Shown piece by piece: positions 1 through 6,639 of a stretch of 7,567 bases of DNA (position 1 is its first letter; each line of letters starts with the position of its first letter). The position numbers and the translations under genes are program-made. The notes below the pieces were generated by a model, which worked only from the letters and a program-made list of their open reading frames with translations, ran no database searches and was not told where the DNA came from. Origin of the DNA: a bacterium UBA7470 (GTDB taxonomy: Bacteria; Pseudomonadota; Gammaproteobacteria; Burkholderiales; Burkholderiaceae_C); assembly GCA_002479815.1 (NCBI GenBank), contig DLPA01000118.1:1-7567 (forward strand), read 5' to 3'.

Positions 1-939
1 TGGAACGCCACCCGCTTTGTGCTGATGAATTGTGAAGGCCAAGACTGTGGGCTGGCCGATCACAGCGCCGATGCTTGCGTGCCCGGTGGCGGCTATTTGC
101 ACTTCAGCCAAGCCGACCGCTGGATTGTGTCGGCCCTGCAACGCGCCGAAGCCCAAGTCGCCAAAGGCTTTGCCGACTACCGCTTGGACATGGTGGCGCA
201 GCACATTTACGACTTTGTGTGGAACGAGTTTTGCGATTGGTACTTGGAAATCGCCAAGGTACAAATCCAAACGGGCAACGCCGAGCAGCAACGCGGCACG
301 CGCCGCACCCTGATTCGCACCTTGGAAACCATTTTGCGTTTGGCCCACCCCATCACGCCCTTCATCACCGAAGAGCTGTGGCAAAAAGTCGCGCCCGTGG
401 CAGCGCGTGGCGGCGCGTCGGTCAGCGTGGCGGCCTATCCTGTCGCCCAGCCCGAGCGCATCGACGAAGCTGCCGAGCGCCATGTCGCGCAGCTCAAGGC
501 CGTGGTCGATGCCTGCCGCAATTTGCGCGGTGAGATGAATGTCTCGCCCGCCGTGCGTTTGCCGCTGTACGTCGTGGGCGACGAAGCCTTCATGAGCCAA
601 GCCGCCCCCGTCATCAAAGCCTTGGGCAAGTTGAGCGAAGTGAAGGTGTTCAGCGATGAAGCCGCATGGACGCAAGCCGCCCAAGCCGCACCCGTGGCGG
701 TGGTCGGTGCAGCGCGTTTGTGCTTGTTCATGGAAGTCGATGTCGCGGCTGAGAAGCTGCGCTTGGGCAAAGAAGTGGCGCGTTTGCAAACCGAAATCGC
801 CAAGGCCAACGGCAAACTCAGCAACCAAGCCTTCGTCGCCAAAGCCCCGCCTGCGGTACTGGCGCAAGAGCAAAAGCGTGTGGCCGATTTTTCTGCCACC
901 TTAGCCAAGGTAGAAGCCCAGCTCGCACGGCTGTCATGA
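1..939 (+). CDS. valS: Valine-tRNA ligase, C-terminal part (5' end outside window)
   Basis: Class I aminoacyl-tRNA synthetase that charges tRNA-Val with valine in the cytoplasm. Only the last 312 residues are present; the open frame runs in from base 1, so the Rossmann catalytic core, the editing domain and the KMSKS loop lie upstream. The visible part begins WNATRFVLMNCEGQDCG, which closely matches the E. coli ValS segment at the start of the anticodon-binding helical domain. That domain continues through WNEFCDWYLE, RGTRRTLIRTLETILRLAHP and ITPFITEELW to about residue 180. The final ~65 residues (about 248-312) are charged and heptad-like (KLRLGKEVARLQTEIAKANG, then FVAKAPPAVLAQEQKRV), which is the tRNA-contacting C-terminal coiled coil typical of ValS. 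The frame is intact to its natural end. The TGA stop overlaps the ATG of radC (ATGA), suggesting cotranscription and translational coupling. Identity is close to certain. Confidence 0.97.
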   Translation, partial: WNATRFVLMNCEGQDCGLADHSADACVPGGGYLHFSQADRWIVSALQRAEAQVAKGFADYRLDMVAQHIYDFVWNEFCDWYLEIAKVQIQTGNAEQQRGTRRTLIRTLETILRLAHPITPFITEELWQKVAPVAARGGASVSVAAYPVAQPERIDEAAERHVAQLKAVVDACRNLRGEMNVSPAVRLPLYVVGDEAFMSQAAPVIKALGKLSEVKVFSDEAAWTQAAQAAPVAVVGAARLCLFMEVDVAAEKLRLGKEVARLQTEIAKANGKLSNQAFVAKAPPAVLAQEQKRVADFSATLAKVEAQLARLS

Positions 940-1610
940 GCTTCAAAACCCTGCCAGCGGAGGCCATGCCCCGTGAAAAGCTCTTGGCGCGTGGCCCCCA
1001 AGCCTTGAGCGATGCGGAGTTGTTGGCCTTGCTCTTGCGCACGGGCATACAAGGCAAGCACGTCTTGATGCTGGCGCAAGAGCTGCTCGATCAGTTCGGG
1101 GGGCCAGCGGGCTTGCTGCACACCTCTGCCGTGGCGCTTAAAACCATCAAAGGCTTGGGGCCGGCCAAGCAAGCGGAATTGCTGGCGGTGGTCGAATTGG
1201 CTCGCCGTGCCTTGGCGCAAGAGCTGCGGGAGCGGCCTTTGTTCGACGGCCCGCAAGCCGTTCGCAGCTATTTGCAACTGCAACTCGGTGCAAAACCGCA
1301 CGAGGTCTTTGCGTGCTTGTTTTTAGACAATCAACATTGCTTGATTGCGTTTGAGGAGCTGTTTCGGGGCACGCTGGGTCAAACCAGCGTCTATCCGCGT
1401 GAGGTGGTGATTCGCGCCCTGCACCATCAAGCCGCCGCCGTGGTGCTGGCACACAACCATCCCAGCGGCAGCACCCAACCCTCTGCCGCCGATGAGAGTC
1501 TGACCCGCACCCTCAAATCGGCGCTGGCGTTGGTGGACGTGCGGGTGCTGGATCATTTCGTCGTCACGCGCACGCAAGCCGTCAGCATGGCGGAGCTGGG
1601 TCTGGTGTAG
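936..1610 (+). CDS. radC: RadC family JAB/MPN-domain protein
   Basis: A 224-residue protein of normal length for RadC (UPF0758). Residues ~1-100 form the N-terminal helical region with a helix-hairpin-helix-like stretch (IKGLGPAKQAELLAVVELAR, 71-90). Residues ~103-224 form the JAB1/MPN metalloprotease-like domain. The metal site is visible as H173-N-H175-P-S-G with D186, i.e. HxHPxG followed ten residues later by Asp, preceded by FEELFRGTLGQ around 139-149. The cellular role of RadC is unsettled: the old link to repair in E. coli was traced to another gene, while mobile-element homologues are tied to recombination or anti-restriction. The start is the ATG in the ATGA overlap with valS; no strong ribosome binding site precedes it, which fits translational coupling. 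The 3' end overlaps the convergent recC by 29 bp, and a second in-frame TAG follows five codons after the first because of a 15-bp duplication. Confidence 0.96.
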   Translation: MSFKTLPAEAMPREKLLARGPQALSDAELLALLLRTGIQGKHVLMLAQELLDQFGGPAGLLHTSAVALKTIKGLGPAKQAELLAVVELARRALAQELRERPLFDGPQAVRSYLQLQLGAKPHEVFACLFLDNQHCLIAFEELFRGTLGQTSVYPREVVIRALHHQAAAVVLAHNHPSGSTQPSAADESLTRTLKSALALVDVRVLDHFVVTRTQAVSMAELGLV

Positions 1611-4600
1611 CGGGGTCTGGTGTAGCCCACGCCTCAAAGCGCACCGCCCCCGAGTTCACCCAAGCGTACAAAGGGCCGTAGAGACGGGTGGCGGTGTCGT
1701 AAAACGCGGGGCTGTCGATCAAGTCTTCCGCCTCGGGCCATAGGCGCTGCCAGTAGGGGGAGAGGAGTTCCCCGGCTCTTTGATAGTCCCCCGCATAGGC
1801 TTTCAGGGCTTCTTCACGCGCCTTTTCTTCCGAGGTCTGAACGTGTGTGACCCAAGCCAGTGCGGTTTTAAACGGCAAAGGCAAGGCTTGCGCTTGGCCT
1901 TGTTGATAGGCATCCAGCAACGCATCAAGCTGGCTTTGGGCTTGAGCTTGAGTCCACACCCAATCGTCGGAGGACGCGGGTGGCTGGATGATATGCACCA
2001 CCCCATCCGCGCCAATCAGACGCATGGACAGCGGCACGCCTTGCGCCAAGGCTGCGAGGTGGATCAACCACGGCTCTAGCATTTTCTCCATTCGCACCGT
2101 GGGCTTTTTGGCTTTGCCAGCATCACCCTTACCCTCTGTACGATCTGTGCGCTCGTCTTTGGGACTGCCTTTCCCCCCCAGCTTGCTGGCTGTCAGCGTG
2201 AGCCAAGCGCGTGACGCAGATGCTGTGGCTGCATACAAGGGGTCTAGCCAGTCGTCCAACACCATGCCTGCGGGGGCGACGCGGTGCAGGGCTTGACGTG
2301 GGGCCGGGTGCGGGTAATCGGCCAAGGCGGTGCGCCATGCCCGCAGCATCTGCATCACCTCGTGCTGTGTGTGCTGCGATAAGCGTTGCGCCTGAGAGCC
2401 TAGGGGCAAGCGTCCCGACCGTTCGATGTGCGATAGGCGTTGGGTGAGTCGTCGCGCATCTTGCCCATCGTCGGCGTAGGCGGACAAAGAGCGTACCAAC
2501 TCTTGCACCAAGTCGTAGCTGGTCAAGCCGTCCAACTCAAAAGGCTCATCGTCGGGAATGGAGCCTGTCTCTTGCTCAAACACCACCCCCAGCCCTTGCC
2601 GGAACCACGTTTGGGCGGGATGTTGCAAGTAGTAGCGCAAGGCTTGGAGGGTGACAGGCAAGGCCGTGTCTTTGTTGACAAGGGTCAGGGTCGGCGGGAC
2701 GGCAGGCGCTGCGAGTGAGGGCGCATGGGGTGCTGCTGATGGGTGCGGGGCTTGATACGCCGCCGCCCACTCGCGTGCCCATGTGCGTTGGGGGGCATCG
2801 TCGCCAAAACAGCGCGGGCTGAAGCTTTGCAAGGGGTGTTCGGTGGTGAGTTGCGCCAAGACCGCATCGCCCCACAGCCGTGCGATGTGGTCGCGCAGTT
2901 GCGACACCAGCACCGAAGGGGGTTGTTCGCTGTGGTCACGCGGGCTGCGACCGCACCAACTGAGGTACAAGACTTGACGCGCCGACAGCAGGGCTTCGAG
3001 CATGAGTTGACGGTCGTCGTCCCGTCGGGAACGGTCGCCCGGGCGTTGTTGGCCGGGGACGCCCAACAAATCGAAATCCAAGCGATGGGTGCGGCGCGGG
3101 TAGTCACCATCGTTCATGCCCAAGAGACACACCACTTGAAACGGAATGGCCCGCATGGGCATGAGGGTGCAAAACGTCACGCCCCCCACCCGAAAACGGC
3201 GTTGCAGTTGCGGCTCGTCCAGCAGTTGCAGCCATGCGTGTCGAGCCACCGACAAGGGCAGGGCTTCGGTGCAATCGGCCCGTGCATAGGCTTCTTGCCA
3301 TGTGTGCAGCGCCGTTTGCAAGGCCAGCAGGGTTTTGCGGCCCAGCTCATCCACCGGCTCGAACAAGGCTTGGAGCAAGGCGTGGGCGCGAGCGCCCCAC
3401 TCGGGGGCGGTGGCGGGGGTGGCGCAGGCGGTATGCCATGCGTTCAGATGGTGGAGGACGTGCGCCAGCGCCCCAACTTGATGCGCCTCTAGGCCACCAA
3501 TGTCGGGCAGTGGGGTGACATCCTCCAAGCCCGGCGCAGCCGCTTGATGCAGGCCTGCATCGCCAGTGGCGTAGCCCAAAAGCATGCGCTGCAAGCCAAA
3601 CCAAGCGGTGTTTTGCTCGCCACACGTCGCCAGCCCTAGGTCTTGCCGATGTTGGGCGTTCAAGCCCCAGCGTATGCCCGAGCTTTGCATCCACTGCGTC
3701 AAATGGGGCAAGTCTTCGGGGGAGACACGCGCGGCGCGGGCGATTTCAGGCACTTCAAACAGGGCGGCCAATTCCGACAATTTGCCGCGACCCTGTGGCA
3801 AGTGCAGCATCCACTCTAAGGCGTGCAGCAAGGGGTTGCCTTGGCGCAAGTGCTGGTCGGTGATGTGGTAGGGGATGTAGCGCGGATCGTTGCGCGGGTA
3901 CTGCCCAAACACGGCGCGTATGGTGGCATCGTGCGCCCCCACATCGGGCATCATGACCACAATGTCGCGTGGCTCCAGCTTGCCATCGGCCAGCACATCC
4001 AGCAAACGGTTGTGCAAGACCTCCAGCTCACGCAAGGGGCTGTGGGCGATGTGAAACACGACGGAGCGATCTGTTGCCTGCCAAGTGGGGGGCTGCGCCA
4101 TGCGTTCCGCCACGGGCACAAGGTCGCGGATGTCGTTTTGCAGTTGCCGCAGCAGGGGCGTGTCTGCGTCGCTGGGGGTTTCATCGAACAGGTCGATACG
4201 CGCCAGCTCAAAACGGGCTTGGTGTTGCGCGGTGTCGTCAAAGCGATCCAACATCCGCAAACAATCGCGCGAGGCTTTGCCCCATGCCGCCAACAAGGGG
4301 TGGGCGTGGGCGTGCAGCTCGGTGACGGGGGTGTCGCTGAGGTCGCGCCCGTGCTTGAGTGGGAGGCGACGGCGTTGCAGCCGCTGCAACTCACGCCCAT
4401 CCAAGGTATCGGCCCAATGAAAGCGGCAAGGGTTGGGCATGGCAATCAAGACCTGACAGTGGCGCGACAAGGCGGCCATGCCCTCCATAAAGGCTTGCGG
4501 AAAATGGCTCATGCCGAACACCACGATGCGGGGGGGCAAGCCCACGGGCGGGTGCGCTAGGGCCTGCACTTGTGCAAGGAAGCGGGGATGCACGGCGGCG

Positions 4601-5208
4601 CGGGTGAGGTGGTCTTGCTCGTCCCCCAACTCGTCCAACAAGGCTTGCCAGAGCAAGGCTTGCCAGTGTTGTTCTGGGGGCAAGGGCTGCGTGCGGCCTT
4701 GCGCGTCGATCAACACCGCCTGCCCTTGCGCCCATGCCTGCAACCAATCGGCACGGTAGAACTGGTACTGGTCGAACAAATCGGCCAGTTGCGCCGCCAG
4801 TTGGTAGCGCCGATCGTCTTCATCGCCCTCTAAAAAGTGCTGCAAGGGGCTGAAGTGTGCTTGCAGATGCGGCGTGTGCAGCAAACGCGGCAGCAGGCGC
4901 AGCAAGCGCCACGTCAGGGGGGCTTTGTCCATGGGGGAGGTGCGCGGCACACGGTCAGCGCCCAAGACTTGCCGATAGGTGCGCCACATGAAGCGCGCAG
5001 GCAATTGCACTTGGGTGGCGGTACACACCCCATTGAGGCGGGCCAACTCCGTCTTGAACCATTCGCCCATGCCGTTGCTTTGCACCAGCACCGTGTCTGT
5101 GACCAAGGGCGGCAGGGGGTGACGCTGTAACCACGCCGCCACCGCCCCCATCAAATCCTCACAGTGGTTGCCGTGCAACACGATCAAACCCGGTTGTAAA
5201 ACAGTCAT
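1582..5208 (-). CDS. recC: Exodeoxyribonuclease V gamma subunit RecC
   Basis: RecC is the Chi-scanning scaffold subunit of the RecBCD helicase-nuclease, which processes double-strand ends for RecA loading and degrades linear DNA. Family hallmarks seen: N-terminal VLVQSNGMGEWFKTELA; mid-protein DIVVMMPDVGAHDATIRAVFG and IPYHITDQHLRQGNPLLHALE; CTLMPMRAIPFQVVCLLGMN (about residues 675-705); then GDRSRRDDDRQLMLEALLSA with PSVLVSQLRDHI; and the C-terminal nuclease-like fold. As expected for RecC, no Walker A motif is evident. The frame is open without interruption. The chosen start is ATG at 5208 (MTVLQPGLIVLHGN, 1208 residues), because AGAAGGTGA (5225-5217) lies 8 nt upstream. The in-frame GTG at 5220 and ATG at 5217 overlap that site. 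E. coli RecC is about 1120 residues; part of the extra length is a Lys/Gly-rich linker at about 1009-1042. recB and recD are not adjacent on either side within the window. The promoter is likely in the AT-rich upstream element. Confidence 0.97.
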   Translation of the reverse strand: MTVLQPGLIVLHGNHCEDLMGAVAAWLQRHPLPPLVTDTVLVQSNGMGEWFKTELARLNGVCTATQVQLPARFMWRTYRQVLGADRVPRTSPMDKAPLTWRLLRLLPRLLHTPHLQAHFSPLQHFLEGDEDDRRYQLAAQLADLFDQYQFYRADWLQAWAQGQAVLIDAQGRTQPLPPEQHWQALLWQALLDELGDEQDHLTRAAVHPRFLAQVQALAHPPVGLPPRIVVFGMSHFPQAFMEGMAALSRHCQVLIAMPNPCRFHWADTLDGRELQRLQRRRLPLKHGRDLSDTPVTELHAHAHPLLAAWGKASRDCLRMLDRFDDTAQHQARFELARIDLFDETPSDADTPLLRQLQNDIRDLVPVAERMAQPPTWQATDRSVVFHIAHSPLRELEVLHNRLLDVLADGKLEPRDIVVMMPDVGAHDATIRAVFGQYPRNDPRYIPYHITDQHLRQGNPLLHALEWMLHLPQGRGKLSELAALFEVPEIARAARVSPEDLPHLTQWMQSSGIRWGLNAQHRQDLGLATCGEQNTAWFGLQRMLLGYATGDAGLHQAAAPGLEDVTPLPDIGGLEAHQVGALAHVLHHLNAWHTACATPATAPEWGARAHALLQALFEPVDELGRKTLLALQTALHTWQEAYARADCTEALPLSVARHAWLQLLDEPQLQRRFRVGGVTFCTLMPMRAIPFQVVCLLGMNDGDYPRRTHRLDFDLLGVPGQQRPGDRSRRDDDRQLMLEALLSARQVLYLSWCGRSPRDHSEQPPSVLVSQLRDHIARLWGDAVLAQLTTEHPLQSFSPRCFGDDAPQRTWAREWAAAYQAPHPSAAPHAPSLAAPAVPPTLTLVNKDTALPVTLQALRYYLQHPAQTWFRQGLGVVFEQETGSIPDDEPFELDGLTSYDLVQELVRSLSAYADDGQDARRLTQRLSHIERSGRLPLGSQAQRLSQHTQHEVMQMLRAWRTALADYPHPAPRQALHRVAPAGMVLDDWLDPLYAATASASRAWLTLTASKLGGKGSPKDERTDRTEGKGDAGKAKKPTVRMEKMLEPWLIHLAALAQGVPLSMRLIGADGVVHIIQPPASSDDWVWTQAQAQSQLDALLDAYQQGQAQALPLPFKTALAWVTHVQTSEEKAREEALKAYAGDYQRAGELLSPYWQRLWPEAEDLIDSPAFYDTATRLYGPLYAWVNSGAVRFEAWATPDPATPDPAPPC
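1596..1625. repeat. 15-bp tandem duplication across the radC/recC ends
   Basis: Units 1596-1610 and 1611-1625 match at 14 of 15 positions (CTGGGTCTGGTGTAG and CGGGGTCTGGTGTAG). On the plus strand each unit ends in TAG, in the radC frame, so radC has two stops separated by four sense codons. On the minus strand the same bases encode TPDPA twice near the RecC C terminus (TPDPATPDPAPPC). The length is a multiple of three, so recC stays in frame. Confidence 0.9.
4639..4668. repeat. 15-bp tandem repeat inside recC
   Basis: Units 4639-4653 and 4654-4668 agree at 14 of 15 bases (CAAGGCTTGCCAGAG then CAAGGCTTGCCAGTG). In the recC frame they encode WQALL twice (HWQALLWQALLDEL). A WQAxLWxAL pattern is, as I recall, common in RecC proteins, so this may be an ancient protein pattern with similar codons rather than a recent duplication. 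Confidence 0.8.
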
Positions 5209-5216
5209 AAGATTCA

Positions 5217-5225
5217 TCACCTTCT
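5217..5225 (-). promoter_or_regulatory. recC ribosome binding site that decides the start
   Basis: On the minus strand AGAAGGTGA matches the anti-Shine-Dalgarno complement AGGAGGTGA at 8 of 9 positions. It is followed after 8 nt by ATG at 5208-5206. The alternative starts at 5220 (GTG) and 5217 (ATG) lie inside or against this site, so they are unlikely to be used. Confidence 0.65.
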
Positions 5226-5271
5226 GGCTGGCATTATGAGCCGATGTGCCCTGCTCGAACGGATAAAAAAG

Positions 5272-5300
5272 ATAGTAAAAAAAGTGAGCTGCTTACGCAA
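5272..5300 (-). promoter_or_regulatory. Candidate recC promoter in the left inverted repeat
   Basis: On the minus strand TTGCGT (5300-5295) is followed after 17 bp by TACTAT (5277-5272). This resembles a sigma-70 promoter: TTG of the -35 box is kept, and 4 of 6 bases match at -10. A start near 5265 would give a ~57-nt recC leader containing the AGAAGGTGA ribosome binding site. The spacer and -10 lie in the terminal repeat, so the element may drive recC outwards. The A/T content makes chance matches likely. Confidence 0.35.
5274..5299 (+). repeat. Left terminal inverted repeat
   Basis: The 26 bases begin AGTAAAAAAAGTGAGC and end CTTACGCA. They are the exact reverse complement of 5475-5500. 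An inner imperfect dyad, GTGAGC-T-GCTTAC (5284-5296), lies within the repeat and could be a protein-binding core. Confidence 0.9.
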
Positions 5301-5418
5301 TCTTTAGTAGGCATTTGACATTTTTTAATCTGAATAATAAGCTTAAAACTATAAAAAAAGGTCCCTGAAACTTGTGTTTGTAGTCCACAAGCTAATTTTG
5401 TTCATTTTGGAAGAGTTT

Positions 5419-5446
5419 TTTTGAAAAAAATAGGCTTTTTTCAAAA
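5419..5446. repeat. AT-rich hairpin inside the element
   Basis: TTTTGAAAAAA (5419-5429) and TTTTTTCAAAA (5436-5446) are perfect inverted copies around a 6-nt loop ATAGGC. The 11-bp stem has only one G-C pair, so it is thermally weak. It lies near the right side of the element and could be a remnant of inner repeats. Confidence 0.7.
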
Positions 5447-5472
5447 CTTAATTGGCCATAAATGCTGATTTT

Positions 5473-5497
5473 GCTGCGTAAGCAGCTCACTTTTTTT
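5473..5497 (+). terminator. Possible weak intrinsic terminator in the right inverted repeat
   Basis: On the plus strand GCTGC-GTAA-GCAGC (5473-5486) is a 5-bp stem closed by a GNRA-type tetraloop. It is followed by TCAC and seven T (5491-5497). It would stop plus-strand transcripts before they run antisense into lysR. The short stem and the 4-nt gap before the T run make it a weak candidate. Confidence 0.3.
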
Positions 5498-5500
5498 ACT
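5475..5500 (-). repeat. Right terminal inverted repeat
   Basis: Exact reverse complement of 5274-5299, beginning TGCGTAAGCAGCTCAC and ending with a seven-T run and ACT. It continues outwards to the AT-rich end at 5511, with one extra base relative to the left arm. Confidence 0.9.
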
Positions 5501-5514
5501 CTACTTTTTTAGAC

Positions 5515-6432
5515 TCATACCCCCAGCTCGGCAACCCCTGCGCGGATTTGAATGCTGAGGTAGTCTAAAAATACCCGCGTCCGCAGCGGTACAAAACGGC
5601 GACTGGGCATGGCGGCATACAAGGTGTAGCGCCCTGTGATCCACTCGGGAAGCACACGTACCAAGGTTTTGGCGCTCAGTGCGGGTCCGACCAATTCAAT
5701 CGGCATGGCTGCAATGCCTGCGCCGTCTGTCACGGCTTTGAGCAAAGTATCGATGTGGTTCACCCAAAGCACGGGCATGACAGACACATCGACCGCCCTA
5801 TCTTGCTCTGTTTCATGCAGCAAACGCCAACTCGCCGGCTTGGGGCCAGCGGCTTTGATGCGTAGGCAATCGTGCTGGGCCAAATCTTGAGGATGCGCCA
5901 ACGCAGGACGATGGACAAGATATTCAGGTGTCGCCACCAGCACCCCAAACGATTGAATCAAAGGGCGGGCAATGATGGCTGCGTCGAAATCCACATTGGT
6001 GGCCAATAAAGTGATGTCGTGATCTTCAAGTCGAGGATCGTTTGGCGCATCGACATCAATGTCGAGCACCACCCCCGGATGCAAGGCCCTAAAACCTGCA
6101 ATCACTGGGGCGAGCACGTGAACCGCCAATACGGGTGGGGCTTGAATACGCAGCACGCCGCGCATTTCTTGGTTTTGAGCACTGACCACGGCTTCCGCGT
6201 CGTCGATGTCTTGCAAAATGGCGCGTACCCGCGTCAGATACGCCTCTCCCGCATCGGTCAAGGCCATGCGGCGAGTGGTGCGTTGCAACAGCCGCACGCC
6301 CAAGTGCGCTTCCAAATCAGCCACCAAGCGCGTCACCACCGCAGGCGACATCTCCAATTCGCGCGCAGCTCCAGCAAAACCACCGCTGTCTGCCACCTGT
6401 CGAAATACCCGCATCGACAATAACCGATCCAT
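5515..6432 (-). CDS. LysR-type transcriptional regulator
   Basis: A 305-residue regulator of standard LysR length. Residues ~4-62 form the winged helix-turn-helix: FRQVADSGGFAGAARELEMS, then AVVTRLVADLEAHLGVRLLQ, then RTTRRMALTDAGEAYL. A linker helix (~64-86) follows, then a periplasmic-binding-protein-like effector domain (~90-295; e.g. VLRIQAPPVLAVHVLAPVIA and GAGIAAMPIELV). The pattern resembles the CrgA/AphB-like subgroup common in Burkholderiales, but the ligand cannot be read from sequence. The start is ATG at 6432, with AAAGGA (6446-6441) 8 nt upstream. The gene is divergent from the small exported protein at 6656 and probably controls it, itself, or both; this is inferred from layout and from a LysR-type dyad between them. 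The stop codon lies 3 bp from the MITE-like element, so the final residues (VAELGV) may have been altered by the insertion. Confidence 0.95.
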   Translation of the reverse strand: MDRLLSMRVFRQVADSGGFAGAARELEMSPAVVTRLVADLEAHLGVRLLQRTTRRMALTDAGEAYLTRVRAILQDIDDAEAVVSAQNQEMRGVLRIQAPPVLAVHVLAPVIAGFRALHPGVVLDIDVDAPNDPRLEDHDITLLATNVDFDAAIIARPLIQSFGVLVATPEYLVHRPALAHPQDLAQHDCLRIKAAGPKPASWRLLHETEQDRAVDVSVMPVLWVNHIDTLLKAVTDGAGIAAMPIELVGPALSAKTLVRVLPEWITGRYTLYAAMPSRRFVPLRTRVFLDYLSIQIRAGVAELGV

Positions 6433-6500
6433 TTCGCACGTCCTTTCAGGTCAATTTTGTGGATTTCAAGCCCTTTATTATTTCTTTAATAGCAATAAAT

Positions 6501-6517
6501 TATCTATAAAACTGATA
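6501..6517. promoter_or_regulatory. Candidate LysR-binding dyad TATC-N9-GATA
   Basis: TATC (6501-6504) and GATA (6514-6517) are separated by 9 bp, giving the LysR-family T-N11-A motif in its ATC-N9-GAT form. Outer AA (6498-6499) and TT (6519-6520) extend the dyad with one mismatch per arm. It lies 68 bp upstream of the lysR start and 138 bp upstream of the divergent gene, usual ground for a LysR site. The AT-rich setting raises the chance of coincidence. Confidence 0.4.
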
Positions 6518-6639
6518 TTTATCTTTTATTTTAACAAGTATACAGTTCACTCCATCGATGAGTCGCGTTCAACAACTCACCGAAGTCGAGCCGGTAGGGC
6601 CGATGAAACCCCACTTGCTCGACCACTTCAACTTCTTTT

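Larger units (their letters stand above)
5264..5511. mobile_element. MITE-like AT-rich element with long terminal inverted repeats
   Basis: This explains most of the 306-bp gap between recC and lysR. A 26-bp perfect inverted repeat (5274-5299 and 5475-5500) extends outwards, with one gap, to TAAAAAAG at 5264-5271 and its complement at 5504-5511. The total is about 248 bp. Both outer ends carry a TA (5264-5265, 5510-5511), as a TA target duplication by an IS630/mariner-type transposase would leave. The ~175-bp interior is much more AT-rich than the neighbouring genes and has no credible ORF, so the element would be non-autonomous. It starts 3 bp beyond the lysR stop codon and ends about 55 bp upstream of the recC start. 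Alternatives are an old IS remnant or a host-evolved regulatory stem. The repeat is certain; the mobile-element reading is inference, because no second copy is visible here. Confidence 0.55.

Noticed and set aside
435..1301. 288-codon minus-strand open frame across valS and radC
   Set aside because: Antisense shadow of two clearly conserved genes, with no recognisable protein features.
2743..3492. 249-codon plus-strand open frame inside recC
   Set aside because: Low-complexity translation with a poly-Gly run and no ribosome binding site; a shadow of recC.
3823..4560. Long plus-strand open frame of 245 codons antisense to recC
   Set aside because: A frame shadow in GC-rich DNA: rich in Gln/Val/His/Gly, no domain, and inside a well-supported recC.
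5209..5220. Earlier recC starts, GTG at 5220 and ATG at 5217
   Set aside because: They lie in or directly against the AGAAGGTGA ribosome binding site. ATG at 5208 has ideal spacing and gives a RecC-like N terminus.
5233..5238. CATAAT on the minus strand as a recC -10 box
   Set aside because: No acceptable -35 at 16-18 bp, and transcription would begin at or inside the ribosome binding site.
5300..5474. A transposase or other ORF inside the inverted-repeat element
   Set aside because: The 175-bp interior is A/T homopolymer-rich and shows no credible frame with a start and ribosome binding site.
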